Source: [Mycobacterium] vasticus
Lineage (GTDB): Bacteria; Actinomycetota; Actinomycetes; Mycobacteriales; Mycobacteriaceae
Length of the DNA: 64,000 nucleotides
Reading direction: 5' to 3'
NCBI RefSeq assembly: GCF_020181595.1
Contig: NZ_CP084028.1
Span: forward strand, 2,306,298-2,370,297
The translations under genes were made by a program, and so were the position numbers. The notes under the pieces were generated by a model that saw only the letters and a program-made list of their open reading frames with translations, was not told the DNA's origin and did no database searches. Position 1 is the stretch's first letter. Every line of letters starts with the position of its first letter. Shown here in pieces: positions 8,499 to 19,149 of the stretch.

Positions 8499-9332
8499 AT
8501 GCCGATTCCCGTCACCGAGTTCAGCCTCCTCGAGCAGACCGCGTTTCTGACCGCCTACGCCCGGGCATTGGACAACCGGGCGGACGTGCCGATACTCGGC
8601 GACGAGCTCTCCGACCGTGTCGTCGGGCTCATCGACTACGACTTCGCGGCTTTTAGGATTCCGGCCAGTGTGGTGCGCCAGACCGCGTTGCGGGCCAAGA
8701 TGCTCGACGATCGGGTCCGCACGTTCACCTCGGCCAGCCCCGACGCCGTCGTGGTGGATCTCGGCGCCGGGCTGGGCGAACCGATGGTTCGGGTGGCGCC
8801 ACCGGCGGGGGTCGACTGGTACAGCATCGACCTGCCGCACGTGATCGCACTGCGCGAGAAGCTGCTGACCGCTCCCGACGGTGAGCATCTGGTGGCGGCC
8901 GATCTGACATCCCCCGATTGGACCGCCGGTATCCCGGTTGGCCGGCCCACCATGGTGATCGCCGACGGCCTGTTCGCGTTTCTCACCGAAACGCAGGTCA
9001 TAGCGCTGTTCGGACAGATCATCGACCGCTTCGGCACCGGCGAGTTGGTGTTCAACGACTACGGCCGGGTCGGCGTGCTCAGTTCGCTCGGGATGAAGCT
9101 GGCCCCGCGCGGCATGTTCACCGTGCTGCGCCAGGTCTGGGCCAACCCCGGATTCAGCGACCCGCGGACCCCGCAACGCTGGGACCCACGACTGCGACTG
9201 GTCGAGCAGGCCTGCCTGGCGCATGCCGCCGAGGTCGATTCCTTCCCCAGCGCGGCCCGGGTGGTGACCCGGCTTGCCGGCCGATTCAAGTCGGTGGCCG
9301 GCAAGGCCCGGGTGCTGCGCTACAAATTCTGA
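8499..9332 (+). CDS. Class I SAM-dependent methyltransferase, LCMT-like family
   Basis: A 277-residue protein of the leucine carboxyl methyltransferase-like (PF04072) family, which is expanded in mycobacteria. Visible features: the N-terminal ALDNRADVPILGDELSDRVVGLIDYDF block, a Rossmann SAM loop VVDLGAGLGEPMVRV near residue 90, WYSIDLPHVIALREKLL with the acidic residue that usually contacts the SAM ribose, and VIADGLFAFLTETQVIALF. It is divergent from the enoyl-CoA hydratase with 87 bp between starts. The same family appears again at 47349. The methyl acceptor of this family in mycobacteria is largely unknown. Confidence 0.82.
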   Translation: MPIPVTEFSLLEQTAFLTAYARALDNRADVPILGDELSDRVVGLIDYDFAAFRIPASVVRQTALRAKMLDDRVRTFTSASPDAVVVDLGAGLGEPMVRVAPPAGVDWYSIDLPHVIALREKLLTAPDGEHLVAADLTSPDWTAGIPVGRPTMVIADGLFAFLTETQVIALFGQIIDRFGTGELVFNDYGRVGVLSSLGMKLAPRGMFTVLRQVWANPGFSDPRTPQRWDPRLRLVEQACLAHAAEVDSFPSAARVVTRLAGRFKSVAGKARVLRYKF

Positions 9333-9380
9333 GGCGCCAACTCGGTCACATCGGGGCGATCGACACGAGCTGCTTACGTG

Positions 9381-10121
9381 TCAGAACAGTGACACTGCCC
9401 CGTCGAGGTACTGCGACGGGTCGAAGTCGATCCCAGCGAACGGGTCGGCGGGAAGGACGTAGTTGGGGACCGCCGCTTCGGTCAATCCGGAGTGGAACAG
9501 GCTGTTCCACAGGAACATCGGACTCGAATCACCGACCTGGATGTAGTCGGCGGAGACACCGTTGACCGTCACGACGGTGTTGGTAAAGTCCGGGGTCGAG
9601 AAGACCCAGTAGGTCGCATCGTGAGGTCCGACGTTGTCCATGGTCAAGCTGGTGAAGGCGCCACCGAAGTAGCTGAGCTTCTGCACCGTGACCCCGGACA
9701 GGTCGTCGAACCATCCCAGATCGAGACCATTGGAGGCCTCGGCGTTGGGTGCGAAGTCTCCGTATTGGTAGGTCGAACTGGTAAGCAGCGTCGACCAGAA
9801 GTCATCGATCTTGATGTTGTAGCTGCCGGCATCGGTCACCGTGCCGTCGTCGGAGGTGTACTGGACGTTGTAGACCTGGTCGCCCTTCCAGTCGGTGATC
9901 CATGGGCGAACCCCACCGTATTGCCAGTCGCTCAAGTTCTCCGGACCCATCACCAGGCAGACCGCCCCGTCGCAGGTCTCATAGGGGCCGCCCCCGAAGC
10001 CCGGTGCGATGCCGTTCTCACTTCCAGCAGCGTTCGCTGTCGACATCGACAAGGCGATTGCAACAAACGCTCCAGCCGCGCCCACCCCACTCAGGGTAAG
10101 AAGACGACGCGATTTCCACAT
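9381..10121 (-). CDS. Secreted mycobacterial protein, unknown function
   Basis: A 246-residue protein from the ATG at 10121 (MWKSRRLLTL), preferred over an upstream start at 10148 because the signal peptide begins here: two Arg/Lys clusters, a hydrophobic GVGAAGAFVAIALSM, and a cleavable ANAAGS. The mature protein is rich in Asp, Tyr, Trp and Ser, with no Cys pairs beyond ETCDGAVC near residues 50-56, and looks like a beta-rich exported protein. I do not recognise a catalytic motif. The ending SQYLDGAVSLF is aromatic, as is common for this sort of exported mycobacterial protein. It is transcribed away from the MerR gene and preceded by a roughly 290-bp spacer. Confidence 0.72.
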   Translation of the reverse strand: MWKSRRLLTLSGVGAAGAFVAIALSMSTANAAGSENGIAPGFGGGPYETCDGAVCLVMGPENLSDWQYGGVRPWITDWKGDQVYNVQYTSDDGTVTDAGSYNIKIDDFWSTLLTSSTYQYGDFAPNAEASNGLDLGWFDDLSGVTVQKLSYFGGAFTSLTMDNVGPHDATYWVFSTPDFTNTVVTVNGVSADYIQVGDSSPMFLWNSLFHSGLTEAAVPNYVLPADPFAGIDFDPSQYLDGAVSLF

Positions 10122-10414
10122 GACTGCCTCCGTGATCGTTTGTTGCACATGCGCACCTGTGACCGCTCTGGTGCTCAGACGTTACACCGGTGTTGCCCAG
10201 GATTACCATCCGGATCTAACGGAAAGTCATGTTAGTACTGAACCTTCGGTCTGTTCTAACCGGATGCTTCATCTGTCCCGCCTCCCACCTGAGTCACGCC
10301 AGATGTGTGGGAAGTTTCAGACGGTACTCCGGTGATGCACTGTTGTTATCAAGAACGGACGTTAACGTTATGTAGAGGTTCAGGCTTCCGCCCATACCTG
10401 CCCGACCTGCGTCT
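10122..10414. other. Intergenic spacer, AT-richer, no gene seen
   Basis: This 293-bp spacer between the secreted-protein gene and the 3' end of the merR gene is less GC-rich than its surroundings. It holds a perfect 10-bp palindrome ACGTTAACGT at 10359-10368 and several CTAACGG/CTAACCGG-type words around 10218 and 10256. No reading frame in it has a credible start and codon bias. It should hold the promoter for the secreted protein on the minus strand; I cannot place one with confidence. Confidence 0.5.
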
Positions 10415-10813
10415 TCACAACCCGTCCGTTCCCGGCGGCGGGTGGATTCCACAGGTACATGCGTCGATGGACGGACACGTACAGCGCATGCCCCACGCGA
10501 TCACGGCACGAGCGCGCGACAACGTCTCCAATTGGGCATCGATCTGCGCCAGCTTGGCCAGCGCCAGCACGCGGCTGGCCGGACGCCCCGGGGCGTCATC
10601 GGCGAACAGCAGCGCAATCTCTTCCAGCGAGAATCCCGCCGATTTGCACAGGCCGACCACCCCGAGCCGGGCCAGCACCGCATCGCCGTAGCGGCGCTGA
10701 CCGCCGACTCTGGCTGGGGCGGACAGCAGGCCGATCTGCTCGTAGTAACGCAGGGTTGTCGCGGGGACCCCGCTGCGCCGGCTCACCTCGCCGATCGTCA
10801 TTCGGTCAGACAT
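10415..10813 (-). CDS. MerR-family transcriptional regulator
   Basis: A 132-residue regulator with the classical MerR N-terminus: TIGEVSRRSGVPATTLRYYEQIGLL as helix-turn-helix and wing, then GQRRYGDAVLARL and a dimerisation coiled coil (residues ~75-110). The C-terminus has a Cys cluster, CTCPSIDACTCG. This arrangement is seen in several actinobacterial MerR proteins and could bind a metal or sense redox state, but the ligand is not known. It is divergent from the F420/PPOX-family gene at 10867; the 53-bp gap contains a perfect 15-bp palindrome inside a MerR-type promoter. That layout indicates autoregulation and control of the oxidoreductase. An alternative ATG is four codons in, at 10801. 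Confidence 0.9.
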   Translation of the reverse strand: MSDRMTIGEVSRRSGVPATTLRYYEQIGLLSAPARVGGQRRYGDAVLARLGVVGLCKSAGFSLEEIALLFADDAPGRPASRVLALAKLAQIDAQLETLSRARAVIAWGMRCTCPSIDACTCGIHPPPGTDGL

Positions 10814-10829
10814 CCGGACCTCCCGACCC

Positions 10830-10844
10830 TTGACTTAAAGTCAA
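10830..10844. promoter_or_regulatory. MerR-type operator palindrome in divergent promoter
   Basis: TTGACTTAAAGTCAA is a perfect 15-bp palindrome (7-bp arms around one base) between the divergent starts at 10813 and 10867. The first six bases read as a -35 (TTGACT), and AACTCTAAG follows, so an outer symmetry ACTT...AAGT is also present. MerR regulators usually bind a dyad between a consensus -35 and a -10 separated by an overlong 19-20 bp spacer; this site fits that pattern by position and sequence. Confidence 0.7.
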
Positions 10845-10866
10845 CTCTAAGTGGTTCCCTGATGTC

Positions 10867-11316
10867 ATGCCCGCACAGTCACTCAACGCATTGCACGGTG
10901 CCCGCTACGCAGTTCTGCGGTCGTTTCACCGCGACGGCACGCCTGCCGACACCCCGGTGTGGTTCGCCCTCGACGACGGCACCGTGTTGTTCCGCACCAA
11001 GATCGGCCCGAAAACCAAACGCCTGGCATCACGCCCGGATGTCGAACTGACCGCGTGCGACTACCGCGGCCGGCCCCGACGCGACGCACCGACGATGGCC
11101 GGAGTCGCCACGATCCTGTCCGGCCCACAGGCCGAGGCCGCCAACCACCGGCTGCACCTGCGCTACGGCTGGCGGTGGAACACGATACCGATGATCAAGA
11201 TCCCCGGTGTCACCAATGTGCATCGGAGCCTGTCGATCGCAGAGAAGCTGCGGCGGGCGCGATCCCGCACACTGTGGCCGGACAGCGTCATCGTGGCCGT
11301 CACACCCGCCCGGTGA
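10867..11316 (+). CDS. PPOX-class F420-dependent oxidoreductase
   Basis: A 149-residue split beta-barrel flavin/deazaflavin-binding protein of the pyridoxamine-5'-phosphate-oxidase-like class. The pattern ALHGARYAVLRSFHRDGTPADTPVWFALDDGTVLFRTKIGPKTKRLASRPDVELTACDYRG is typical: a strand pair, the VWFA segment, then the KTKRL basic loop and a D-Y-R-G strand. Mycobacteria have many such F420-dependent reductases and biliverdin/quinone reductases; the substrate of this one is not evident. Only 15 bp separate the proposed operator from its start, so transcription may be leaderless or nearly so. Its stop is directly followed by the stop of dnaE1 on the other strand, with no base between. Confidence 0.85.
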   Translation: MPAQSLNALHGARYAVLRSFHRDGTPADTPVWFALDDGTVLFRTKIGPKTKRLASRPDVELTACDYRGRPRRDAPTMAGVATILSGPQAEAANHRLHLRYGWRWNTIPMIKIPGVTNVHRSLSIAEKLRRARSRTLWPDSVIVAVTPAR

Positions 11317-14300
11317 CTATCCGCCCAAACAGCCCGGACCGAGCAATGCCTTCAAGTCCCCCATCAGCGCCGAGGAGGGTGTCACCCGCAGTGCGGGATC
11401 GAGTTCCAGCACCGTGATCCGCTCCCCGCTGATCAGCCGCAGCTGCACCTGCGCCGTGCCGGGGTGACGGGTCAATACCTGCTTGAGCGCCGAGACCTTG
11501 TCCAGGGTGCATTGCCGGGTCGGCAGGCTGACCGCCAGTGGCCGGTCGGCGGCGCTGCCCGAGAAGTCAGGCACCACAAGCTCGTTGGCGATCAGCGAAA
11601 GCCGATCATCACGGATGTTGACCTTGCCGCTGACCAGTACCACCACGTCATCCGCGATCTCGGCGCCGTAGGCGGAGTAGGTGTGCGGGAAGAACATCAC
11701 CTCGATACCGCCGGTCAGATCCTCCAACTGCGCTGAAGCCCAGGGCATCCCGTTCTTGTTGACGCGCCGGTTGACCGATGCCAGGATGCCGCCCACCCGC
11801 ACCTGGGTGTCGTTGGCGATGTCGCCCTCCAGAATGGCCGGGATCTGGGTGTCGACCTGTGCCGCCAGCAGATGCGCGACGCCGTTGAGCGGATGCCCGG
11901 ACACGTACAGGCCCAGCATCTCTCGCTCCAGGGCGAGCTTGTGCTTGTCCTCCCACTCGTCCTCGGGCACCTTGATGGTGAACACCGCGTCGCCGGCACC
12001 CTCGCCGTCACCGCCGCCGAACAGGTCGAACTGGCCCACCGCCTGAGCCTTCTTGGTGCCCAGTACCGAGTCGACCGCGTCGGTGTGCACCAGGAAAAGG
12101 CCCTTGCGCGGATGCCCCAGCGAGTCGAAAGCCCCTGCCTTGATCAGTGATTCGGTGACCTTCTTGTTGCAGGCCGCGATGTCGATCTTGTTGAGATAGT
12201 CCGAGAAGTCGGTGTAGCGGCCCTTGCTCGTCCGCGTGCCGATCAGCGACCCGACGACGTTGGCGCCGACGTTGCGCACCGCAGCCAACCCGTAGCGGAT
12301 GTCCTCACCGACCGAAGCGAAGTTCACCCCGGACTCGTTGACATCGGGCGGCAGCACGGTGATGCCCAGCCGGCGGCAGTCGGCCAGATAGATTGCGGCC
12401 TTGTCCTTGTCATCGCCGACCGAGGTCAGCAACCCGGCCATGTATTCGGCCGGGTAGTTGGCCTTCAGGTAGGCCGTCCAGTACGACACCAGCCCGTAGC
12501 CGGCCGCGTGCGACTTGTTGAACGCGTAACCGGCGAACGGAAGGATGGTGTCCCACAACGCCTTCACGGCCTTCTCGGAGAACCCGTTGGCCGTCATGCC
12601 CTCATAGAAGCCCTTGTACTCGGCTTCCAGGACTTCGAGCTTCTTCTTGCCCATGGCCTTTCGCAGCGCATCGGCCTTGCCCATCGTGTAGGAGGCCACC
12701 TTCTGCGCGATGAACATGATCTGCTCTTGGTAGACGATCAGGCCGTAGGTCTCGGACAGGATCTCCTGCAGCGGCTCTTCGAGTTCGGGGTGGATGGGCT
12801 TGATTGCCTGGCGGTTGTTCTTGCGGTCGGCGTAGTCGTTGTGGGCGTTCATGCCCATCGGACCGGGCCGGTACAGCGCCAATACCGCGACGATGTCGTT
12901 GAACTCGGTGGGCTGCATACGGCGCAGCAGGTCGCGCATCGGACCGCCGTCGAGCTGGAACACCCCCAGGGTGTCGCCGCGGCCCAGCAGCTCATAGGTG
13001 GCCGGATCGTCGAACGGCAGCGAATCAAGGTCCAGGTCGATCCCCCGGTTGGCCTTGATGTTCTCCAGACAATCGCCGATGATCGTCAGGTTCCGCAGGC
13101 CCAGGAAGTCCATCTTCAGCAGGCCGATTTCTTCGCACGACGGGTAGTCCCAGCCGGTGATGATCGCGCCGTCCTGTGGCCGTTTCCACAGCGGGATGGC
13201 GTCGATCAGCGGCTCGGAACTCATGATCACCGCGCAGGCGTGCACGCCCGCGTTGCGGACCAGACCCTCCAGGCCGCGCGCGGTCTCGTAGATGGTGCGC
13301 ACATCGGGATCGGTGTCGATCAGGCCGCGGACCTCGGTGGCCTCCTTGTACCGCTCGTGCGTCGGGTCGGTGATGCCCGACAGCGGGATGTCCTTGGCCA
13401 TGATCGGCGGGGGCAGCGCCTTGGTGATCCGGTCGGCGATCGCGTAGCCGGGCTGACCGTAGTGAACACGCGCTGAATCCTTCAGCGCCGCCTTGGTTTT
13501 AATGGTGCCGAAGGTAATCACCTGGGCGACCCGGTCACTACCCCACCGCTCGGCGGCGTAGCGCACCATCTCACCGCGGCGCCGATCGTCGAAGTCGATG
13601 TCGATGTCCGGCGCCGACGGCCGCTCCGGGTTGAGGAAGCGCTCGAACAGCAGCCCGTGCGGGATCGGGTCGATATTGGTGATGCCCAGCGCGTAGGCCA
13701 CCAGCGACCCGGCCGCCGAGCCACGCCCGGGCCCGACCCGGATGTCGATCGACCGGGCGTAGTTGATCAGGTCCGCCACGATCAGGAAGTACGACGGAAA
13801 TCCCTTGCCGCAGATGACGTCGATCTCGTAGTCGGCGCGGTCGGTGTACTCCTGCGCCACCCCGGCCGGGAAACGGCGCTGCAACCCGGCGCGCACCTCA
13901 TGGCGCAGCCACGAGCCCTGGTCGTGGCCCTCGGGAACCGGGAACACCGGCATCCGGTCCCGCGGCGCCCAGACATCGGCGTAAGAGGTCACCCGCTCGG
14001 CGATCAGCAGCGTGGAGTCACACGCGCCCGGGAGCTGGTCGTCCCAGAGCGCGCGCATCTCGGCGGCCGACTTCAGGTAGTAGCCGTCACCGTCGAACTT
14101 GAACCGGGTGGGATCCGACAGGGTCTTGCCGGTCTGAATGCACAGCAGCGCCTCGTGATTCTGCGAGGCATCGCGGGTGACGTAGTGGCAGTCATTGGTG
14201 GCCAGCGGCGGGATGTCGAGCTTGCGGGCCACCTCCAGCAGACCCTCGCGGACCCGGCGCTCGATGGACAGCCCGTGGTCCATCACCTCCAGGAAGTAGT

Positions 14301-14865
14301 TCCCCGGGCCGAAGATCTCCCGCCACTTCGCCGCGGACTCCAGCGCCTCGCGATCCTGTCCGAGCCGCAGCCGGGTCTGCACCTCACCGGACGGGCAGCC
14401 CGTGGTGGCGATGATCCCCTCGGCGTGCTCGGCGATGATCTCGGCGTCCATTCGCGCCCACTTGCCCAGCTGGCCCTCGAAGGAAGCCAGCGACGTCAGC
14501 TTGAACAGGTTGCGCAGCCCGGTGGCGTTCTCGGCGACCATCGTCAGGTGGGTGTAGGACCCGCTGCCGGAGACGTCGTCGCTCTTCTGGCTGGGGTCGC
14601 CCCACTGGACCCGGCGGGTGTCAAAACGTGAGCCGGGGGCGATGTAAGCCTCCACGCCGATGATCGGGGTGATACCGGCCTTGGTCGCCGCGTTGTAGAA
14701 CTCACTGGCGCCAAACATGTTTCCGTGGTCGGTCATCCCGATCGCAGGCATCTCCAGCCGCTGCGCCTCGGCGAGCATGGGCGCGATCTTGGCTGCACCG
14801 TCGAGCATCGAGTACTCGGTGTGGTTATGCAGGTGCACGAAGGACCGCGCGGCTGAACTGTCCAT
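11317..14865 (-). CDS. dnaE1: DNA polymerase III alpha subunit DnaE1
   Basis: The replicative polymerase, 1182 residues. The PHP domain opens the protein ([15 protein letters not shown], then [11 protein letters not shown]) and in mycobacteria supplies 3'-5' proofreading. The Pol III palm holds the catalytic acids in the [21 protein letters not shown]...[12 protein letters not shown] block near residues 385-430. The fingers, the [19 protein letters not shown] segment and the [11 protein letters not shown] helix-hairpin-helix area follow. The beta-clamp binding motif [10 protein letters not shown] is near residue 940, and an OB-fold ([18 protein letters not shown]) closes the protein. Length and motifs match Rv1547. 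It is divergent from the dodecin gene. Confidence 0.98.
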   Translation of the reverse strand: MDSSAARSFVHLHNHTEYSMLDGAAKIAPMLAEAQRLEMPAIGMTDHGNMFGASEFYNAATKAGITPIIGVEAYIAPGSRFDTRRVQWGDPSQKSDDVSGSGSYTHLTMVAENATGLRNLFKLTSLASFEGQLGKWARMDAEIIAEHAEGIIATTGCPSGEVQTRLRLGQDREALESAAKWREIFGPGNYFLEVMDHGLSIERRVREGLLEVARKLDIPPLATNDCHYVTRDASQNHEALLCIQTGKTLSDPTRFKFDGDGYYLKSAAEMRALWDDQLPGACDSTLLIAERVTSYADVWAPRDRMPVFPVPEGHDQGSWLRHEVRAGLQRRFPAGVAQEYTDRADYEIDVICGKGFPSYFLIVADLINYARSIDIRVGPGRGSAAGSLVAYALGITNIDPIPHGLLFERFLNPERPSAPDIDIDFDDRRRGEMVRYAAERWGSDRVAQVITFGTIKTKAALKDSARVHYGQPGYAIADRITKALPPPIMAKDIPLSGITDPTHERYKEATEVRGLIDTDPDVRTIYETARGLEGLVRNAGVHACAVIMSSEPLIDAIPLWKRPQDGAIITGWDYPSCEEIGLLKMDFLGLRNLTIIGDCLENIKANRGIDLDLDSLPFDDPATYELLGRGDTLGVFQLDGGPMRDLLRRMQPTEFNDIVAVLALYRPGPMGMNAHNDYADRKNNRQAIKPIHPELEEPLQEILSETYGLIVYQEQIMFIAQKVASYTMGKADALRKAMGKKKLEVLEAEYKGFYEGMTANGFSEKAVKALWDTILPFAGYAFNKSHAAGYGLVSYWTAYLKANYPAEYMAGLLTSVGDDKDKAAIYLADCRRLGITVLPPDVNESGVNFASVGEDIRYGLAAVRNVGANVVGSLIGTRTSKGRYTDFSDYLNKIDIAACNKKVTESLIKAGAFDSLGHPRKGLFLVHTDAVDSVLGTKKAQAVGQFDLFGGGDGEGAGDAVFTIKVPEDEWEDKHKLALEREMLGLYVSGHPLNGVAHLLAAQVDTQIPAILEGDIANDTQVRVGGILASVNRRVNKNGMPWASAQLEDLTGGIEVMFFPHTYSAYGAEIADDVVVLVSGKVNIRDDRLSLIANELVVPDFSGSAADRPLAVSLPTRQCTLDKVSALKQVLTRHPGTAQVQLRLISGERITVLELDPALRVTPSSALMGDLKALLGPGCLGG

Positions 14866-15004
14866 AGGACCGCCAGTCTATGGCTGCCCGCCGACGCTTC
14901 CCGGGCGTGTCGTCAACCGTGTCTTGCACGGCGGCGTTTCGCAGGACAACGGCCGCCGCCGTGCACTACGTTGAGGTTCGGCTGAAGTGCGAGGAGACAC
15001 ATAC

Positions 15005-15229
15005 ATGAGCGTGTACCGGGTCATCGACATCATCGGGACCAGCCCATCGTCCTGGGAGAATGCCGCGGCCGAAGCGGTGCACCGGGCTAAGCAGACCATC
15101 GACGACATCCGCGTGGCCCAGGTCGTCGAGCAGGACCTCACCCTCGACGACAAGGGCGGGATCATCTATCGCACCAAGCTGCGGATCTCCTTCAAGATCC
15201 GGCCGCCCAAGTCCCCCGGCAGCGAGTAG
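15005..15229 (+). CDS. Dodecin family flavin-binding protein
   Basis: A 74-residue dodecin. These small proteins form hollow dodecamers that bind flavins and act as flavin store or buffer. The sequence matches the fold: VYRVIDIIGTSPSSWENAAAEAVHRA (strand, then the helix with the conserved Trp that stacks on flavin), then IRVAQVVEQDLTLDD and YRTKLRISFKI. The ATG at 15005 follows a GAGGAG-like ribosome site and gives the normal length. The gene is divergent from dnaE1 with 139 bp between starts. Confidence 0.92.
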   Translation: MSVYRVIDIIGTSPSSWENAAAEAVHRAKQTIDDIRVAQVVEQDLTLDDKGGIIYRTKLRISFKIRPPKSPGSE

Positions 15230-15251
15230 CGGGCGGCCGCACGCCCCGGCC

Positions 15252-16172
15252 TCAGCGGTGCAGAACGTCCAGGGCGTGCTGCAGATCAGCCGGGTAGTCG
15301 CTGGTGATCTCGATGCGCCGCCCGTCGGCGGGGTGGGCGAAGCCCAGCGAACGGGCGTGCAGCCATTGGCGTTCCAGGCCGAGCTTGTCCGCCAGCGTCG
15401 GATCCGCGCCGTAGGTCAGGTCACCGCAGCAGGGATGTCGCAGCGCCGAGAAGTGCACCCGGATCTGGTGGGTGCGGCCGGTTTCCAGGTGCACGTCGAG
15501 CAGGCTGGCGGCGACGAACGCCTCCAGGGTGTCGTAGTGGGTGATGCTGTGCCGGCCGTCGGCGGTGACGGTGAATTTCCAGTCCCGCCCGTGGTGGCGG
15601 CCGATCGGCGCGTCGATGGTGCCGCTGGATGGATCCGGATGCCCCTGCACCAGTGCGTGATAGCGCTTGTCGACGGTGCGGGCCTTGAAAGCCCGTTTGA
15701 GTGCGGTGTAGGCCCGTTCGGAGATCGCCACCACCATCACTCCGGAGGTACCGACGTCGAGGCGGTGCACGATGCCCTGGCGCTCGGGCACCCCGGAGGT
15801 GGTGATCCGGTAGCCGGCCGCGGCCAGGCCGCCCAGCACCGTCGGCCCGCTCCAGCCGACGGAGGCATGCGCCGCCACTCCGGCCGGTTTGTCCACCGCG
15901 ACGATGTCGGCGTCGGAGTACAGGATCGTCATGCCCTCGACCTCGGTCGGGGTGTTCTCCAGCGGTGCCGGGGCCTCCGGCAGCCGCACGTGCAGCCAGG
16001 CCCCCGCGACCAGCCGATCGGACTTGCCGACAGGCGCACCGTCCAACTCGACGTCGCCGTTCTCGGCCAAAGTCGCCGACACAGTCCGCGACAGACCCAA
16101 CAGGCGGGCCAGACCGGCGTCCACCCGCATGCCGGCCAGCCCCTCGGGGACCGGCATGGACCGTTCGGTCAC
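15252..16172 (-). CDS. RluD/RluA-family pseudouridine synthase
   Basis: This 306-residue protein isomerises specific rRNA uridines to pseudouridine. It has an N-terminal S4-like domain ([46 protein letters not shown]) and the catalytic domain with [16 protein letters not shown] near residue 135, in which the Asp of HRLD is the catalytic residue. [23 protein letters not shown] and [21 protein letters not shown] complete the RluA family fingerprint. It corresponds to Rv1540 and lies seven bases after lspA on the same strand, the usual lspA-rluD pair of actinobacteria. Confidence 0.94.
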   Translation of the reverse strand: MTERSMPVPEGLAGMRVDAGLARLLGLSRTVSATLAENGDVELDGAPVGKSDRLVAGAWLHVRLPEAPAPLENTPTEVEGMTILYSDADIVAVDKPAGVAAHASVGWSGPTVLGGLAAAGYRITTSGVPERQGIVHRLDVGTSGVMVVAISERAYTALKRAFKARTVDKRYHALVQGHPDPSSGTIDAPIGRHHGRDWKFTVTADGRHSITHYDTLEAFVAASLLDVHLETGRTHQIRVHFSALRHPCCGDLTYGADPTLADKLGLERQWLHARSLGFAHPADGRRIEITSDYPADLQHALDVLHR

Positions 16173-16179
16173 AACCGCA

Positions 16180-16746
16180 TCAGTCCTGGTCGCCGGCGCG
16201 CCGACGACCGACCGCGTCGAAGTCGAACCCGAACACCGACAGCCCGACCAGCAGGATCGCCCCGCCGACCACGGCTGGGTCGGCGACGTTGAACACCGGC
16301 CACCAGCCGATCGACAGGAAGTCCACGACGTGGCCCTGCAGGTGACCCGGTGCGCGGAAGAAGCGATCCACCAGGTTGCCCAGTGCCCCGCCGAGGATCA
16401 TGCCCAGCCCGACGGCCCACCACGGCGACACCAGCCGGCGCGACATCCAGATGATGCCGAGCACCACCGTGCTGGCGATCAGGGTCAGCACCCAGGTGTA
16501 GCTGGTGGCCATCGAGAACGCGGCACCGGAGTTGCGGACCAATGTCCAGGTCACGGTCTCGCCGATGATCGGCACCGGCTGCCCCGGCGTGAGCATCTTC
16601 ACCGCCAGCACCTTGGTGACGACGTCGGCGATCAGCACGACGGCGGCCACCGACATCAGCAGGCCCAGTCGGCGGCGCGGTGCCGCGGGCAACTCAGTCG
16701 CAGTCTCCGCGACCGGCTCAGTCGAGTCGGTTGTCTCCTCAGTCAC
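16180..16746 (-). CDS. lspA: Lipoprotein signal peptidase LspA
   Basis: Signal peptidase II cleaves the signal peptide of prolipoproteins at the lipid-modified Cys, in the membrane. The 188 residues carry four hydrophobic helices and the two catalytic aspartates in their usual contexts: [13 protein letters not shown] near residue 125 and [16 protein letters not shown] near residue 150. The N-terminal ~25 residues are a cytoplasmic extension rich in Thr and Glu. The gene precedes the RluD-family gene in an operon and is divergent from ansA with 41 bp between starts. Confidence 0.96.
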   Translation of the reverse strand: MTEETTDSTEPVAETATELPAAPRRRLGLLMSVAAVVLIADVVTKVLAVKMLTPGQPVPIIGETVTWTLVRNSGAAFSMATSYTWVLTLIASTVVLGIIWMSRRLVSPWWAVGLGMILGGALGNLVDRFFRAPGHLQGHVVDFLSIGWWPVFNVADPAVVGGAILLVGLSVFGFDFDAVGRRRAGDQD

Positions 16747-16787
16747 GCCACCATCATCCCTTAATGCGCGTGCGGCATGATCGCGGC

Positions 16788-17729
16788 ATGGTGTCCCAGC
16801 GGCTCACGGTCATCACCACCGGCGGAACCATCGCCGCCAGCGCCGACGATCAGGGGGTGCGCCGGCCCACCCGGCACGGCGCGGATCTGGTCGCCGGGCT
16901 CGGCGGTGGCGGCGCCGACGTCACGGTGGTGGACCTGATGTCCCGCGACAGCTCGGAGCTGACCCCGCACGACTGGGGACGGATCCTGGCCGCGGTGCGG
17001 GCCGCGGTGGACGGCGGCGCGGACGGGGTGGTCGTCACCCACGGCACCGACACCTGCGAGGAGACCGCGCTGTGGCTGGAACTCGGCTACACCGGGGACC
17101 CCCCGGTGGTGCTGACCGGCGCGCAGCGCAGCGCGGACGCCCCCGACGCCGACGGGCCCGGCAACCTGCGCGACGCACTGCGGGTGGCCGCGGACCCCGC
17201 AGCCCGCGGCCTGGGGGTGCTGGTGTGCTTCGCCGGGCAGGTGCTGGCGCCGTTGGGCCTGCACAAGGCGACCACCACCGACCTGACCGGTTTCCACGGG
17301 CCACCGGTGGGCACCGTGAGCTCAGGTCGACTGCGGTTGACCGGCACCAAGATCCGGCCCCAGCTCGATGCGACCAACCCGCCTCGCGTTGACGTCGTGG
17401 CGCTCTACGCCGGCGCGGATGCGGTGGCGCTGGACGCCTGCGTGGCCGCCGGTGCGCGCGGCCTCGTGCTGGAGGCGCTCGGATCGGGCAACGCCGGATC
17501 GGCCGTGGTCGACGGGGTGCGCCGGCACTGCGCCGACGGTGTGGCGGTGGCGGTGTGCAGCCGGGTGCCGGATGCCCGGGTCGGCCCCGACTACGGCCCC
17601 GGCCGGGCCCTGGTGGACGCCGGCGCGGTGATGGTGCCGCGGCTGCACCCACCCCAGGCGCGGGTCCTGCTGATGGCGGCCCTGGCGGCGGGGCTTACCG
17701 TCGGCGACGTCTTCGAACGATGGGGCTGA
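16788..17729 (+). CDS. ansA: L-asparaginase AnsA
   Basis: A 313-residue type I/II asparaginase hydrolysing asparagine to aspartate and ammonia. The two active-site signatures are intact: [11 protein letters not shown] (nucleophilic Thr in the N-terminal hinge) and [18 protein letters not shown] (Thr-Asp pair of the second triad, near residue 85). [25 protein letters not shown] is the next conserved block. The ATG at 16788 is used because the first signature follows directly. It matches Rv1538c. It converges with the polymerase IV gene, with nine bases between stops. Confidence 0.95.
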   Translation: MVSQRLTVITTGGTIAASADDQGVRRPTRHGADLVAGLGGGGADVTVVDLMSRDSSELTPHDWGRILAAVRAAVDGGADGVVVTHGTDTCEETALWLELGYTGDPPVVLTGAQRSADAPDADGPGNLRDALRVAADPAARGLGVLVCFAGQVLAPLGLHKATTTDLTGFHGPPVGTVSSGRLRLTGTKIRPQLDATNPPRVDVVALYAGADAVALDACVAAGARGLVLEALGSGNAGSAVVDGVRRHCADGVAVAVCSRVPDARVGPDYGPGRALVDAGAVMVPRLHPPQARVLLMAALAAGLTVGDVFERWG

Positions 17730-17738
17730 CCACCGTCG

Positions 17739-19103
17739 CTACTCCGGTTCGCGTGCAGCGGCGATGTAGTCCGGCCAGTCCAGGCTGTCGACCGGGTCTG
17801 CCGGGCTGATCGCGGGCTCGTCGGCAGCAAAGGTCCGCGCTCGGCCCGGCCCGGAGCCACGGGTCTCGAACCGCACCGTCACCACCCCGTGCCCGGCGCC
17901 CTGCACCCAGCCGTGGCCCAGCTCGGTGTGAGCGACGTCGTCCCCGATCCGCCAGGGTGTTGTTTCGGGTGAAACAGGTTGCGGTGCAGGCATCTCGGTG
18001 TGATCGGATTGTTCAGCCGCGGATGCTTCCTGGAACTCCAGGTCCGGGAACAAGGACTCCTGGCGGACATCGGTCAGCCCCGAGTACCCCACCCCGAGCA
18101 GCCGTATCGGCCCCACCTCCGCGGGATCCAGCAGCAGCCGAGCAGCCGCCGAGGTCAGTGCGGCGGCGTCGGTCGTGGCATACGGCAGGGTCGCCGAGCG
18201 GGTCAGCACGCTCATGTCGGCCTTCTTGAGCTTCACCGTCACCGTGCGGGCGCCGCGGCCGTCGCGCAGCAGCCGGCGGTAGGCGTGTTCTCCGATCGGG
18301 CCCACCTCCGCGCGCAGCTGCTCCAGGGTGGTCAGGTCGGCGGCGAAGGTCGATTCGGCGCTGATCTGTTTGGCCTCGGCCCGTTCGGCCACCGGCCGGT
18401 CATCGATCCCGCAGGCCAGCCGATGCAGCGCAGGGCCGATGGTGGCCCCGAGGATGCTCGCGACCTCGGTGCCGGTCAGCGCCGCGAACTGCCCCACGGT
18501 GCCGATCCCGAGCCGGTGCAGCTTCTCCTCGGCCACCGGGCCGATCCCCCACAGTCGGCGCACCGGCAAGCCGTCCAGCAGAATCCTTTCCTCGGCACGG
18601 CTGACCACCCGCACCCCGTCCGGTTTGGCCAGATCGGAGGCGATCTTGGCGATCTGCTTGCCCGAGCCGGCACCGACGGACGCCACCAGGCCGGTTTGGT
18701 CGAGCACGCGGCGTCGCAGCTGCTCACAGAACCGTTCGACGTCGACGCGGTCGGCTCCGGCCAGCTCCGCCGGCTCACCGAAAGCCTCGTCGAAGGAGAG
18801 TTGTTCGACCACCGGGATCACCGCGCGGACCGTCTCAAAGACCCGGCGGCTGGCCATGCCGTAGACCGCGCCGCGCGGTGGCAGCACCACCGCGGTCGCC
18901 CCCACCTGTCGACGCGCCTGGTGCATCGGCATGGCCGAGCGAGCACCGAACACCCGGGCCTCATAGCTGGCGCCGGCCACCACGCCGCGTCCCCCCGTCC
19001 CGCCGACCAGCACCGGCCGTCCGCGCAGGGTGGGACGGGTGAGTTGCTCGACGGAGGCGAAGAACGCGTCCATGTCCAGGTGCAGGACCCAGCGGGCGTC
19101 CAC
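17739..19103 (-). CDS. dinB: Y-family DNA polymerase IV (DinX/DinB1-like)
   Basis: A translesion polymerase of 454 residues matching Rv1537. Motifs: [15 protein letters not shown] (first catalytic Asp), [23 protein letters not shown], the [12 protein letters not shown] palm motif with the Asp-Glu pair, then helix-hairpin-helix ([22 protein letters not shown]) and little finger. The proposed start is the GTG at 19103 ([12 protein letters not shown]), with an AGGA-type ribosome site about ten bases before it; longer in-frame readings extend into the intergenic DNA without family similarity. The C-terminal SLFPDLEF is a good beta-clamp-binding peptide, followed by an additional ~80-residue tail ([30 protein letters not shown]) typical of mycobacterial DinB1. 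Confidence 0.93.
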   Translation of the reverse strand: MDARWVLHLDMDAFFASVEQLTRPTLRGRPVLVGGTGGRGVVAGASYEARVFGARSAMPMHQARRQVGATAVVLPPRGAVYGMASRRVFETVRAVIPVVEQLSFDEAFGEPAELAGADRVDVERFCEQLRRRVLDQTGLVASVGAGSGKQIAKIASDLAKPDGVRVVSRAEERILLDGLPVRRLWGIGPVAEEKLHRLGIGTVGQFAALTGTEVASILGATIGPALHRLACGIDDRPVAERAEAKQISAESTFAADLTTLEQLRAEVGPIGEHAYRRLLRDGRGARTVTVKLKKADMSVLTRSATLPYATTDAAALTSAAARLLLDPAEVGPIRLLGVGYSGLTDVRQESLFPDLEFQEASAAEQSDHTEMPAPQPVSPETTPWRIGDDVAHTELGHGWVQGAGHGVVTVRFETRGSGPGRARTFAADEPAISPADPVDSLDWPDYIAAAREPE

Positions 19104-19149
19104 AACGCCTGATCCTAAGGTGAGCTCCCCTGCCGCAGCGGCAGTGAGG

